NCBI GenBank assembly: GCA_002964805.2
Contig: PUDQ02000001.1
Location: 558,001 to 622,000 of the forward strand
Source: Trametes villosa
Lineage: Eukaryota; Basidiomycota; Agaricomycetes; Polyporales; Polyporaceae
Length of the DNA: 64,000 nucleotides
Direction: 5' to 3'
Shown here piece after piece: positions 20,366-33,300 of this stretch. Position 1 is the stretch's first letter, and each line of letters begins with the position of its first letter. The position numbers and the translations under genes are program-made. The notes below the pieces were generated by a model. The model had not been told where the DNA came from. It searched no databases and saw only the letters and a list, made by a program, of their open reading frames with translations.

Positions 20366-21934
20366 CTCACCTGCGACGGCGGTCTCAACATGCGGGCGCG
20401 CAGGGGTTCCTGGAAATAAAGGGGGTTAGCGCTGCGACGAACAAGGGCGACCGTCGCGCGCCGCCGTGCCCGTCACACGAGCCAGCGGGCCTCCAAGGTC
20501 GTGGCCACAGCATAGCGTCGTAGGACGGGCGGCGGCGACGACGGCGGCTGCGGCTGCTGTGCTCACCTGCGACGGCGATCTCGACATGCGGGCGCGCAGG
20601 AGTTCCTGGAAATAAAGGGGGTTAGCGCTGCGACGAACAAGGGCGACCGTCGCGCGCCGCCGTGCCCGTCACACGAGCCAGCGGGCCTCCAAGGTCGTGG
20701 CCACAGCATAGCGTCGTAGGACGGGCGGCGGCGACGACGGCGGCTGCGGCTGCTGTGCTCACCTGCAATGGCCGTCCCAGCGCCCGAGCGGGCGGGAGTT
20801 GCTGTGGAAGAGGAGCGGTTAGTGCTACGGCGAACAAAGGCGACTTCCGTCGCGCACCGCGGGTGATGCCGTCGCGCGAGCCGGCGGGCCTCGGAGTCGT
20901 GGCCACAGCATGGCGTCGCAAGGCGGGCGGCGGCGGCCGGCGGCTGCGGCTGCTGTGCTCACCGCAATGGCCGTCCCAGCGCCCGAGCGGGCGGGAGTTG
21001 CTGTGGAAGGAGCGGTTAGTGCTGACGAACAAGGGCGACCGTCGCGCGCCGCCGTGCCCGTCACACGAGCCAGCGGGCCTCCAAGGTCGTGGCCACAGCA
21101 TAGCGTCGCAAGACGGGCGGCGGCGACGACGGCGGCTGCGGCTGCTGTGCTCACCTGCGATGGCCGTCCCAGCGCCCGAGCGGGCGGGAGTTGCTGTGGA
21201 AGAGGAGCGGTTAGTGCTGCGACGCACAGGGGCGACCGTCGCGCGCCGCCGTGCCCGTCACACGAGCCAGCGGGCCTCCAAGGTCGTGGCCACAGCATAG
21301 CGGCGTAGGACGGGCGGCGGCGACGACGGCGGCTGCGGCTGCTGTGCTCACCTGCAATGGCCGTCCCAGCGCCCGAGCGGGCGGGAGTTGCTGTGGAAGA
21401 GGAGCGGTTAGTGCTGCGACGAACAAGGGCGACCGTCGCGCGCCGCCGTGCCCGTCACACGAGCCAGCGGGCCTCCAAGGTCGTGGCCACAGCATAGCGT
21501 CGTAGGACGGGCGGCGGCGACGACGGCGGCTGCGGCTGCTGTGCTCACCTGCAATGGCCGTCCCAGCGCCCGAGCGGGCGGGAGTTGCTGTGGAAGAGGA
21601 GCGGTTAGTGCTGCGACGAACAAGGGCGACCGTCGCGCGCCGCCGTGCCCGTCACACGAGCCAGCGGGCCTCCAAGGTCGTGGCCACAGCATAGCGTCGC
21701 AAGACGGGCGGCGGCGACGACGGCGGCTGCGGCTGCTGTGCTCACCTGCGATGGCCGTCCCAGCGCCCGAGCGGGCGGGAGTTGCTGTGGAAGAGGAGCG
21801 GTTAGTGCTGCGACGCACAGGGGCGACCGTCGCGCGCCGCCGTGCCCGTCACACGAGCCAGCGGGCCTCCAAGGTCGTGGCCACAGCATAGCGGCGTAGG
21901 ACGGGCGGCGGCGACGACAGCCTGTGGCATGGTG
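20366..21934. repeat. GC-rich ~197 bp tandem array, eight units
   Basis: Units defined from CTCACC start at 20366, 20562, 20758, 20958, 21150, 21347, 21544 and 21741, spaced 196, 196, 200, 192, 197, 197, 197 and 194 bp. The first two units differ from the others in their first ~70 bp. Units at 21150 and 21741 share private variants, as do those at 20958 and 21544, pointing to a later three-unit duplication. Most units contain the inverted repeat CGCCCG-AG-CGGGCG and the palindrome GTGGCCAC. The minus strand of each unit carries a donor-like CAGGTGAGC. Open frames crossing the array change frame between units and are not considered genes. It lies just upstream of the dioxygenase gene. Confidence 0.95.
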
Positions 21935-24915
21935 CTCACCGGCAGCCCTGTTAACTTTCAGCGGCGTACGAGCCACTGCGTATGGGCGCGTGAGCGGCTT
22001 GCTCTACTGAACCGTTGCCCATGCTCCGCCTAAACGCCCAGCGAGCCAGCGGGCCCCGGAGTCGGGGCCGCGTCTGCAGTCGCTAAGAGCGGGCGAGTGA
22101 CCACAAGAGCAGGTAGCTATCCACCGACCTGACGGCGGGTTCTTCGCAGCCGCGGCTGCCGTTCTAGCCTCTGTAAGAGGTTGAGGTCAGCATATATGGC
22201 GGCATATGGGGGGCGCCAGTGCCGCCCGCCAATCGACCCAGCTACCACCGCCCCGCCAACCACAACAGCTGCCGATCTGACGACGGCGAGTGCGTCTGAG
22301 TGGCTCTGAGCTTGGTGGAAGGGCTAGCGAGGGTCGCTGGCCGAGCAGGCGGCTTCAGGAAGTTCTTGATGTTGGACAACGCTCACGTTTTTCTGCCAGG
22401 CGATGGCTTCTGCGAGTAGACGACATGGTGGTACGCGTGAGTGATAAAATTCTGGAGGCCTGCAGTGTTCCTTACCTTTATAGTCGAGGATCAAGTTGTT
22501 ATTGTCGGAGATCAAGTTGTGGGTGCGGCGCACGCGAGCTCCATGAGGGCATGTTGCGTCACGGTCACAGTGCCGTGATTCCTTGCTCTCTGCTAGCCAC
22601 CACCCGCATCACAGTTAGTCAAAACACGCAGCACTTCCTACACATACACAATCTACTTGTAAGTCCTGGTGCGACTCCACCCGCTCGAAGGCGCGGGGCC
22701 GACGCTGAACAAAGGATTGTGCTCTACTACTTAGTCAACTCCGGCGTCTAGTACTTGAGAGCCTGGATCGACTCTCGGGTTCCAACGTACCAAGTGCCCC
22801 GCAGCCGCACGGAATAATGCGCGTTGTCCCGCGTTGAGACCCACTCCGTCCTCCAAGCCGCTGTCAAAGCTCAGGGTCTCCGTGTTCACCGCGACGCGAC
22901 GCGCTATACCGCGCCGAGGGTGCCATCCGCGTCGGCCGTACTGCGCACGCAACCGCGCATCACGGGGCCGCCGCCGCATTCAAAGCAACGCCGCACACCC
23001 TGGGTCAACCGAGTGGCGCTCCAGACACCAACTGGCGCGTCTCGCATCTCGCATCTCGTGTCGCGAATATCGAGGATTCAGAACCGTGGCTCGCGCTGCA
23101 CGTCGCGCGCCGCTGCCGTCAGCCCCTCCACGTGAAGGCTTCGCGCGTGCCTTCTGAGCCCCGCGCGGCCGCGCTGCGCGGTGGCATTCCCGAAAAGCGA
23201 GACTTCGCGTGCGACACCACACACCAGGTATCCGCGTCGAGAGCACAACGCCGCGCAGGCTCTGCGCTGCCGCCGCGTCCCCGTCAAGGCTAGATGAGGT
23301 AAGTTAGTCCTAGGCCGTCTTGGTGCGAAAAACTGGGACAACGTGCTTCGCACCGAGCGAGGGGGGCGGATGCGGATGGGGCGGGGGTGTGCAGTGCGTG
23401 TTCGGACGCGCCGTCGAGCCGCCTGTGAGGCTTACTCTGTATTGTAACAGGTCTTTACTGAGCGAATACACGCCTTTCGTCGAACAGGCATTCGCGGGCC
23501 ATGTCCTGCGTGCTATGTCTGATGTTCGCGAAGCAGGGAGAAGAGGCTAGGCTTTAATAAGGTTAGATTGGTGAAGGATAGCTAGCTGACGTCGATAGAT
23601 ACTTGCAGACGACGAGAAGAGGCGAAAGATCGCTCCTGCTCGACCTGCGCCGTGGCGCAAGCCTCGCGCCCGCGCCCTCCGTATGTGCGCCCGAGACGAA
23701 GCTCCCCCCCCCCGTACTTGATATCGCCATCACAATCGAGGTACGAGCGCGTCTCCGTCTCCGAGTAGTACTGCTGCCCGCCTCACTCCTCTCTCTACCT
23801 GTTAGCGACGTGAATGTACTGCCGGTGCGGCAATGCTATCCTTACAGGGCGGTGTACTTGCTTTCCAGACGTCTCGGCGGCCACTCAACAACTTGAAGTC
23901 TCGGACACCCTCTACCGTGCTCGCTCATGCTACCCCTACCTAAGCTTGAATCGCTCCGTCCTGTCTCGGGCTTATCACGAACCCCCGCTCCGTCTGTGGC
24001 ATTGACAACGAACATCCATGTAGCTTGCCACTCTCTTCCCTCCCTCTGTCCTGGTGTGTCGCGCGCCAGGACCCGCTGAAGACCCTATGCCTCCGTCGTC
24101 TCGCTTCCAACCGTCCCAGAAGCTTTCCCTGCCGTCTATCTACACACGCACGCCCCCTCCGTAGCCTCCTCTTCGAAGTACATGCAAGACCGTTCAGATT
24201 CGGATTGTTCCTGGGCGAATCTCTCCGGTCTTCCTCCCCGGGAGATCCGCTGGTGCGAACGCGCCGTCGGCGAAGCCCTCGAATGACGGCTTTGGATCGG
24301 CAAGCTGCATAGCACCGGCGCATCTTCGTCTTGAGCTCCTACACTGGTCGCGCCTTCTCGCGCCCCGCTTTCTCTTGCCTTCTTTCCGATGAGCGCACAA
24401 TATAAACCTCCGATGTTCATTCGACCTCTCGACGCCCCCGTTCTGCTACACGGTGTCGGGGTTCTCCTCGACCCTCGACCCCCGGTCTTCGGGCTGGCCC
24501 TTTGTCAACCTATGCTCCGATGTACCTGGCGAACCCCCTTCGCGTCGGACACATCCGCCACTACTCATACTAGTAGTACACGCTGCACTGATCCGTTGGC
24601 CAGTCATAGGACCTGTCGAGCACGAGATAGACATACATACATAGGGGTACTGGCACGCCTCCGGGGCCACTTCAAGCCCCATGATCTCGATTTTGGTACT
24701 GCTCGCTATTACGGGCGAGCAATCACTATGAGAAGTAACAAGCTAGGATACGATCGGATGACGACGGTACATGCAGACGATACTCAATCTAAACACAAGA
24801 ACGGCTCGGCGGGCTCGGAGGGCAACATGCTACAACGCAGTATCTCACCTGCAGACACAAGGTAGAATACACTACCACAGTACCCCGCGCTTTTTGGGTG
24901 AACGTTCACGTTCTG
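21935..24915. other. gene-free stretch right of the tandem array
   Basis: About 3 kb with no supported gene. Sequence just right of the array still resembles its GC-rich flanks; further right are pyrimidine-rich segments and scattered short frames without conserved blocks. It may hold the other end of the DNA transposon or decayed repeats, but no terminal inverted repeat or target duplication was recognised. Confidence 0.4.
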
Positions 24916-26648
24916 CTACTCGTTCCATCCGTCTACCAGACCCGGACCTAGGCACTCCGCAACTAAAACCGTCAGAGAGAGGTCCTTGCGAGATCGGATC
25001 GAGGTACTCACCGGTAGCACATGCTTCGAGTTGAAACTGAAGCCGTAGGGGTTCACGGCTGGGTAGGCGTCGCTCACTGCCGCGTGGACCATCTCAATCG
25101 AGTGCCATGGCATCATGTAGAGTTTCCCGATGGTGAAGCGGGTGAGACGAGGACTGAAACCCGTGAACTTGAGCGCGTCGTTGGCCTGCGACAACCTCAT
25201 CATCGGGAGCTCAAGTTCCTCCAGACGCGGGCGAAGCTTGACGATGTCGTCGATAAGGCGGATGTCGGGAACGGGCGGCCGCTCTACCATTGATGTACGG
25301 ATGAAGAGGCCGAAGATGTTCGGCCAGCACTCAAGCATGTAGAGGATCTGAGCGTGGTCGATGGCGCAGATATAGTTGGGGAGGAAGAGCTTGACGAATT
25401 CGAGCTGGCGAAGATGGAGGAGGGGTTCAAGGGTGGCAGCGAGAGTGTCGCTATGGTTGAGGGAGAGGAGGGAGCGCGAGCCGAGCTCAACAGAGCGCAG
25501 CGTGTCCGCGCGGAAGTGGGAGAGCGCCTTCAAGGGAGAGGCAACGCCCTCCTGCCCACCGAATCTCAGCAGAGACACGTCGTTCAACGCTAGTTGTGGA
25601 CGGCGGCCAACCTCACTGGAGCATTGACTTACTGTGTGAGCGTGCACGTTCTGTTAGCCATCAAGCGTCGGAATGAGAGGGCTAAGCACTTACTATCAAT
25701 CCATGGAACAGAGAAACTATTTTGGTGCAGCATGGTGAAGAAGGTCTCCGTACGCATGTGCTTCGGAGGCCTCCCGTGCTCGTAGACGTCGATGTGGAGA
25801 GACGCGATCCCGGGCGAAATGATGGCCAGCTTGTCGTGGATGCGCTTGCACCACTCAAGGAACTGGGGCTCGGCGGATTCACGAAGGTCGTACTCGGGAA
25901 CGACGAGATGGATGTTGCGGAGCCGGGGTCCAATGAGCCACAGCAAGTCATCGTTCACGCGACCGCACGTGTTCCACCAGACATCAGTGACGCCGGGAAG
26001 AATACCGGTGCCGTCCTCCATCAGCCTGGAGAAGAACGCCATGTACCCAGGGTGCTCCGAGCGCGAGCTGATGCGAAGAATCTTGACGAATGAGGCGTAG
26101 TAGAGGAGTCGACGCCAGTTTGGGCTTGCCGTTAACATCTTGGCAGCCTCTTCAATTGTCCTGCAGGCGGTACATCAGTGTTTAGGAAACAAGAAATCGG
26201 CGCAAAGGCTGACTTCGCAGTGCGAATCTCTACCGGTTGCATGATATCAAGGAAAGGGCCCATCCTGTCGACGTAGCCCCAAACGAGTTGGACGCCGTAG
26301 TAATAGAACGACTTGTTGATCCTGATGCAGGTGTAGCCAAAGTGCCGGACGCGCGTGTAAGAGTTGCTGGACTTGATGGACTCGAACAGCTCGCAGACAA
26401 GGTCGTCGCACTCGAAGAACCTGGCGCAGGCCGTGCCGGGAGCGGAAGAGATGCCGACTGGCCGTGGCTGAGGGTACGGCGCGAGAGGGCACAGATCCCA
26501 ACGCTGGGGGACATACCGGTCGGCGCGAAGTGGGATGTCGGTGAATTCTTCGCCAAACGGACCAATGCTAGAGGCGCTAGTTAGCGTCTACCCTGACTCG
26601 ATGAATCGCAACGAACGTTGCATACAAGGTGCGGAGGTCGCTAAGCAT
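24916..26648 (-). CDS. F-box/LRR-like protein
   Basis: Substrate-adaptor-like protein of a fungal F-box family, judged by layout. Proposed start ATG at 26648, then an intron (donor GTATGC, branch CTAAC, acceptor TCTAG) leading to FIGPFGEEFTDIPL. A divergent F-box-like segment (DDLVCELFESIKSSNSYTRV to GPFLDIMQP) is followed by LTASPNWRRLLYYASFVKIL, ILPGVTDVWWN and LLWLIGPRLRNIHLVVPEYD. After another intron (WIDTLNDVSLLRFGG) come leucine-rich segments (TLEPLLHLRQLEFVKLFLP, LRPRLEELELPMMRLSQAND). A GTGAGT donor at about 25014 suggests one more intron, so the C-terminus after SKHVLP is uncertain; the unspliced frame stops at 24916. No substrate can be named. Confidence 0.65.
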
Positions 26649-26790
26649 TTTGTGGGCGAGTCCAGCGGCGAACGAGTGATGGTTGAGTGAAAAAGGAGCG
26701 TGGGAGGAGAGCCGACGTACTTATACGTGCGCTTTCCTTCGGGGACCGATCAATCCAGGAGACGGCGTTTAGAGAGCGCTCGTGAGGGGC

Positions 26791-26797
26791 TATAAAA
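26791..26797 (+). promoter_or_regulatory. TATA box of the first paralogous orphan gene
   Basis: TATAAAA on the plus strand, 128 bp upstream of the ATG at 26925, inside the 276 bp shared with the divergent F-box gene. Confidence 0.6.
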
Positions 26798-26924
26798 TGG
26801 TAAACGGCCCAAAACACCCAAGTTGTTTCTCTCTCCGCGCATCATCATCCCTCGTCGAAAACGCGTATGTCCCAGAGGCTGTTCCTCGTGATAACCATCC
26901 ATCTCAGACCCTGCCATAGCTCAA

Positions 26925-29435
26925 ATGGTCGGGACGCGGTCGTCTAATTCGCAATCGCATCTCGGGAGGATCGTCGCGCCAAAGACGCGCCGCAGCTCGC
27001 AGGAGGTGACCGACAGCAAAGAGGCTGCCAAACGCGTCAAGGAGCGGAAGGCGTCTGAGAAGTCTAAACAGCTCGAGACGCTTGTCGAGATTGAGATAGG
27101 GATGCAGGACCAGGAGACGACCACGCGTGCACTTTGCGCCCAGTGCTCGAAGAAGGGCCCGGATGCAGGTCCTGGCAAAGGCGCGAATGCTGCCTCTGGC
27201 AAGGCCGCACAGGCGAAACCCGCCCAGAGAAAGGTGCGCTCATCTTGTCCCACATCACGAGCTCTACATAACGGCACTCGTGGAACTAGAAGCGCAAGCG
27301 TTCTCCCTCCCCGGCGGAGGTATACACTGACGACGAGGAGGAGGACGCAATGGAGGTCGAGACCGAGGATAAGGCAGGACTTACCCCTTTAAACGATCTC
27401 TCTGAGGACAGCGAGCCTGAGGGGGCGAGCGACGCAGTAGAGAGTGCAGGCTCCCAATCTGGGTCCCAGTACGATGAGGGGCAGGGCGGCGGTAGGGCCT
27501 CAGACGAGGACTCCTCGGCCCACGATGTTGGGGAGACTCCGAATCCACCCAAGAAGAAGCCCAAGATCGTGAAGGAGTCACTTCGCGACAACGTTCAGGC
27601 CGCCAAGGCCAGTAAGGTGAGCAAGTCGGGTATGATGGTGCTGAGCGTGTGCCTTACACAGGATGATCAGGCAAAGGCGCCTGTGCCAGGACGGGCGCCT
27701 GACGCGAACACCGCCACTGCGAAGTAAGCTTATCGGATACTTAACGGCAATTCATGATCTGGACTTACTCGCCCTGCACTGTAGGAAGCCGCCACCGAAA
27801 GAGATGGCCTCCATGACCGAGAACAGCTCGACCGGTCGCTCCGCATCGCGCACCCAGTCCACTCCGGCCACGCCGTACACCGCGGGCGGAGGGACTCAGG
27901 CTGGGAAGGCCCCCGGAGCGACAAGGCCCAGGGGCCGTCCGTCGGATGCCGAGGCGACTGTGAGGCGTCAGCCTGATACTGAAGTCGAGGGTACAGGCTT
28001 CGCCGCAACGGACGACGAGGGAGTAGAGGCCGAAGCCGCAAAGAACAGCCCTGTCAAGAACAGGGCCAGGCTGGCGAGCACGGCATGTCATTCCTGTGTG
28101 ACTACTGTAATAGTAACGGAATCTGATACCCAGCGTAGGGCCCTGTAAAAGTTTCCACCGTCGATCTCACCACGCCCACGAGAAAATCCCGTGCGAAGGC
28201 AGACACGCACAAGAAAAGCCGCACCGCGCAGCAGGGCAAGAGCGCAAAGAGCGCCTCCCCGGAGGTAGTACATTGTCCGAGTCCCGCGTCGTCTTCAACT
28301 CTGTTTACTGACAAGTACGGCGTCGGCCAGGCCATCGAGATCAACGACTCCGAGAACGACGATGCGCCTCCACCGTCCAAGAACACCAACGCCGGTAGCA
28401 GGCCCACGGCTAAGAACTCGGACCTGCCGGAGGGCGTGATGAAGAACGGACTGTGGAAGAAGCAGTTCATGCCGACATTCCTTCGTTATCTCGGCACCCT
28501 CCCAAACTGCTGGAACGTGCCCGACGCAACCCTACTCCAGGTGCTGCAGACTATCTGGGACACTGTTTACGGCGATAGCCTCCCTCGCGTCCTCGATAGC
28601 AACGACATCGTCGTCGCGGTTGTAAGTCCACGCAAACTTACAACTCTCGCGCTCACGTGAACCGTGCAACCTAGGCTTTGCAACGCATGTACGAGTGGCG
28701 GGCTGGCATTGGGAGTGCCGGCCTCAGGGCGTTCGAGAACTTCTTCCGGACAAATCCGACTAAGTTCTCGTCCGTTGGCGGGCGCAGTGCTTACTGCGCT
28801 TCGATCCTGAACGACTGCCAGCTTCTCTACGAAAACCCCGAGTCTGATGAGAGACACGTAAGTCTTGCAATCATTGTGTCTTTGCTAATATATATGTGCT
28901 CAACGCGGGCACTTGTATTTAGGGCCTGTACCAATCACACTTCGTCATCTCCTGTCTGGCAGCGCACATAGAGGCCATTCAGGGGGCTGTCGATGTACCC
29001 GGCCTGTACGCATCCGCCAGGGACGCATATCCTTACGGCGCCATAGGTCTGGCGGCCTCTGCTGTGAGCTTCAATCGATTCTGCCGTCGCTCGCCTACCT
29101 ACCTCATCTTGTCCTTTCAGACCTATCGCGCAGCGCACCTCTGGCAGCTGCGCAGGGTTACGTACGACAAGGAGAATCGCCCGGTCGCACAGAAGGCGGT
29201 GAACGCGCTGACCGGCAAGGACAGCACCAAGGACGTCGAGTTCAGCATCGCGAACTACGGGGCTAAGACCGCGGGCGGCGCGACTTCTTCGCGAGCCCTT
29301 CCTCTCCCCAGCCTCGAGCTCATCGTCTCCCTTGCGCTCGAATGCTCGCAGCCCTCGGCGGCGTCCTGTACCAAAACCCCGGCACAGAAGAACGGCGAGG
29401 TGGACTTCTCAGCGCTCTTCGAGGTTCCCCGCTAG
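26925..29435 (+). CDS. hypothetical protein, member 1 of a tandem paralogous pair
   Basis: Multi-exon gene with start MVGTRSSNSQSHLGRIVAPK. A charged, low-complexity N-terminal half has a coiled-coil-prone Lys/Glu segment (VKERKASEKSKQLETLVEIE), acidic stretches and a possible nuclear signal (PPKKKPKIVKE). A conserved C-terminal module begins at about 28430: LWKKQFMPTFLRYLGTLPNC, VLQTIWDTVYG, then intron, then LQRMYEWRAGIGSAGLRAFE, intron, SHFVISCLAAHIEAIQGAVD and VPGLYASARDAYPYGAIGLA, intron, RAAHLWQLRRVTYDKENRPV. Stop TAG at 29435. The same blocks and intron positions recur in the next gene. Similar proteins are widespread in Agaricomycetes; I know no function for them. Confidence 0.72.
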
Positions 29436-30342
29436 ACCGGTAAGTAACCCCATTATCCTTGGCGTAGCTGTTTGCTGACCGTACTTGCGCTCAAGAACAG
29501 TTGCTCCTTGCAATGCATATCAGGCGAGTGAGTGAGTACCATGAAGTGCGCCTGTGTAATGCTCTAACCACACCGCCTTCTGTTCGGCATAGGAGTCTCG
29601 TCCTGACATCTTGGACGCCCCGCCCGCGCAGCTGCCTCATCGCTCGCAGCAAGCCGTACATAATCCGCCAGGAGCTTCCGCCACTCCACGCCCGTACTGT
29701 ATATTCAAGAACCATGTCCTCGTCATCGCTCCCTAAGCCGTCTCGACGGTGCGCTCCCCGATTTGGCCGCCCCGCTCTGCTGTCCGATTTTGCCGCCCCC
29801 CGCTCCGCTCTCGTGCTTGTCTCGAACCTACGCATATGTTGGTCTCCTAGTAGGGCCTCCGTTCTCCTCCGCATGACTCCCATATATCGCTTGTTGTGTA
29901 GTTTGCTTAGTCGTTCATACATAATTGCATAGTTCCGTCTTGCATGCTCCTGATTCTCCCTGACGGTCTGCTTTAGCCCTACATGACTCTCCAGGAACAT
30001 GCCTGAAATGCTGATGCTACCATACACAAAAATCAGAAAAACCCGAAGCGGCTGGCCACAACTTGGCATTGATGAGCCGGCGTTGAGTGCGTAAGATGGT
30101 GGCGAGGGGCGGGGCGTCGTATATACTGAAGATGTAAGACTGCCAAACCCCTCGTGTCGGGAACTTCATTTCAGGGCTGGCGGAGATTAGTGAGCGTGGT
30201 CAACTCGCGAGCTGAGCGCTATCTGTCAGTATAAGAGGTGCGGGAGGCGTGCGCCAAATTCCAAGTTCAACTTGCACCCTGTGAAATTTTCCACACCTCC
30301 CCACCAACTTCCAACCGCGAGCCTCTTTATCCTGCTTGCGCA
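29436..30342. other. intergenic region between the two paralogous orphan genes
   Basis: About 900 bp. A weak TATAAG sits at 30230-30235, 108 bp before the next start codon. Antisense open frames here show no conserved block. Confidence 0.4.
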
Positions 30343-33300
30343 ATGGCGCCCTCTCCTCGTAAAACCCGGAGCTCGTCCTCCAGTATACGCTCCGCCGCCG
30401 CCGCCTCTCCTGCCAAAAAGCAGCGGGCGTCAAAGGAGGCTCCCGGCCCTGCCGCCGTGAAGCAGCCGAAAGGCGCCGACGCCGCCGCCACCGCCGCCAA
30501 GAAGCAGTCGAAGAAGGACAAAGCGGCCGCCAAACGCCAGCAGGCAGCTGAGGACGTCGCTGCGGCGGAGAAGAAGATGGCGGCCGACAGGGAGATCGTT
30601 GTGAACGCCCGCTTGGCTCAGCAGTCTGCCACCGCCCCGGTATCCATCTCCAGCTTGCCCCGAGGCGTGCAGCCGCTCTCTCGCCAGTTCGCCATGGCGG
30701 ATTTCGGTGGCCCGGACTCCGAGTCGGTGATCGCTCAATGGCGGGAGAGGACCAAGGCGGCTGCACAGGCGGCTGCTCCAGCTTCGGAGTGCATGGACGC
30801 GCCGACCGATGTTTCCGAGCGCGCTCCGAGCGAGGCCCCTACCGAGGTGGCTCCCCATCGCCGGGGCGAAGTAAGGAAGCCGTCTGAGCCCCTGAGCGAG
30901 CTCAGCGACATTGAGGCCCCTGTGACGAAGAAGAGGAAAGGCGGACACTCACGGGAATTATCGGAGGCCTCCGTGCGCGGCACCATGGACGTGCCTATGA
31001 AGAACGTTGCGGATACAAGGTGAGCGCTGCAGTAACGAGGTGTTGTTGTCCAACTTACTGAAACATTGTTTGTCTTCGAATGCAGTGCTGCGCCGCAGAG
31101 CCTGCGTACGGAGACACCGGCGCACGCCGGCCCGACGCCCTCAGCTGATATGTACGTCGGCAAACTTGCCTGGGCCTGTGCACCGCCGCCATGTCACTGA
31201 CACCATCTTACGCTCCGACCATCAGTATGGACGTTCGCGACCACGCCGCCCTTCTCGCGGCATGGGATGTGCCTCAGGGCGTCAACGAGGTCCCCACTGC
31301 CATTCAAGTCGCTCGCACCCGAGCTGTACCGGACTCGCCTTTCACAGGGCCGCAGGAGCCCCAGCCCGAGCCGAAGCCGAAGCCGAAGCCAAGGTCAAAG
31401 TTCAGGCAGAGGTCAGATACCGTTGTGCAGCAGCCTGAAGTCCCAGCGCCGGCGGCTACGACCGAGCATGTGTTGGAGGCGGCGACTACACCTGCAAAGA
31501 AGTTGCCCGTTCGAACCGCCCTGAAGACTACCGCCCCGGCTTTCGTCAGCGACACAGAGGAGGTGGAGCGCGAGGCGGCACGCTCCAGTCCCATCAAGGA
31601 GCGCGGAACGAGGCTGACAACTGAGGTACGGACGGGGTAAACGATCTGAGACGCGAGTGTAGCTTACTGACGTCGCCTTGCAGAACCTCGTCGAGCTGAA
31701 CGACGTCGACGCATCCACTCCGAAGCCAGCGAAGTTCAAGCTCAAGGTCGACCTCGTAGAGACTCCCGTTAAGCCAGCAAAGCCGGCGCCGAATCGGGCG
31801 AGGACGCTCGCAAATGCGGCCAAGGCGTTGTCCCAGACCCAGAAGCAGGAGCAGGCGGGGAGGCGCTCGACGGTTGACGTCGACCAGGACACCCAGGAGC
31901 CGACGGCGAAGGAAAGGCGGGCTGCTGCTGCTGCGAGGGCGAGGGCCGCCGCTGCGAAGGAGAAGGCCGCGGCGGCGAGGGAGAAGGCCGCGGCGGCGAG
32001 GGAGAAGGCCGCTGCTGCCCGGGAGGCTGCCGCTGCCGCTGAGGAGTTGGCCGCCGCCGCGGAAGAGATGGCCGTCGCCGCGGATAAGGTGCAGGAGAAA
32101 GCAGCGGCGAAGGGGAAGGGGAAGTTGCAGCCTGTCAGGAAGGACGAGGCGACTGATAGCGATGACAGCGACGACAGCGACGGCAGCGCTGTCGACGAGC
32201 CCGCTAGCGCCGTCGCAGATTTTGACGCGGTCATGTTCGTTGAGGTCTCTGACGATGAGGATGTCGAGGCTGGGAACTCCAAGGGCAAGGGTAAAGGTAG
32301 GGCGATGTCGATGGTGAGTCAAGACGAGGCTGCGGACGAAGACGAAGAGAGCGCCGAAGAAGATGACAAGTTCCTTGGTGTTGGGGGGATAGGGCGGAGC
32401 CGTGCGGTACGTCCGAGGTATCTGCACTCTACCTGACAGCTAACCGATGCTCGCTTCCAATAGTCTTCTCGCGCGTCCTCCCGTGGCTCTACTCAGGCCG
32501 ACTCCGGCGGGGACGCCTCTAACGACGGGGCAGAATCGCTCAAGGGGAAGCGCAAGTCCAGCAAGCCGCCCTCTACGGCGAGCAGTGCCTCGACGACTAA
32601 GTCAACCAAGCCGAAGTACAAAACGGAGGACCTCCCCGGCGGTCCGGCAGTACAGCTGCGGTGGGTGCGTAGCTTCGTCCCCACTCTCCTGAAGTACCAA
32701 GGGACGCGCGCGTGTCCATGGGACTTCGAAGATAGCACGTCGGTCGACATAGTCCAGATGATCTGGGACGTGATCATCGGCGACATCTGGCCTCACAAAG
32801 TCGTCAGCAGGGACGTCGTCCACTACGTAGTGAGTCGTTGCACTCCTACCCTCGCTGTCAATGCTTTAATTTCATTCAAGGCAACGCAGCTGCTCTACGA
32901 GTGGCGCAAGAATATAGGTCATGCTGCCGGGCGGATCGTAGAGGCGTTCTTCAACTCGTCCTCCCACTACAGTAGCATGGACCACCGGGCGTCGCTGAGC
33001 CATGCGATGCTGAAAGATCAGTGTTTCGCCTACGAGGACACCATCAAGGGTGGATTTGTGGTGAGTGCACACGTTGTTCTCCATTCTCCTCGTATGGTCA
33101 GCGCTCACTCCTGGTTTCATCTCCAGGATCTGTTCCGGAGCCGCTTCGTGCTCCCGGTGATTGCAGTTCATCTAGACCAGATCGAAGGCGCGGTGCCTGT
33201 ACCTGGCCTCTACAAGGACGCGGACGAGGAGGAATGGCCGATCGGCGGCATCGGGATGGCGGTTGCAGCGGTGAGCAACACAGCTGGGTGCTATAACGAC

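Noticed and set aside
20622..21976. Several long Ala/Arg/Gly-rich frames on both strands across the tandem array
   Set aside because: They arise from stop-poor GC-rich repeats; the 192-200 bp period moves them between frames and no start, splice or domain evidence supports them.
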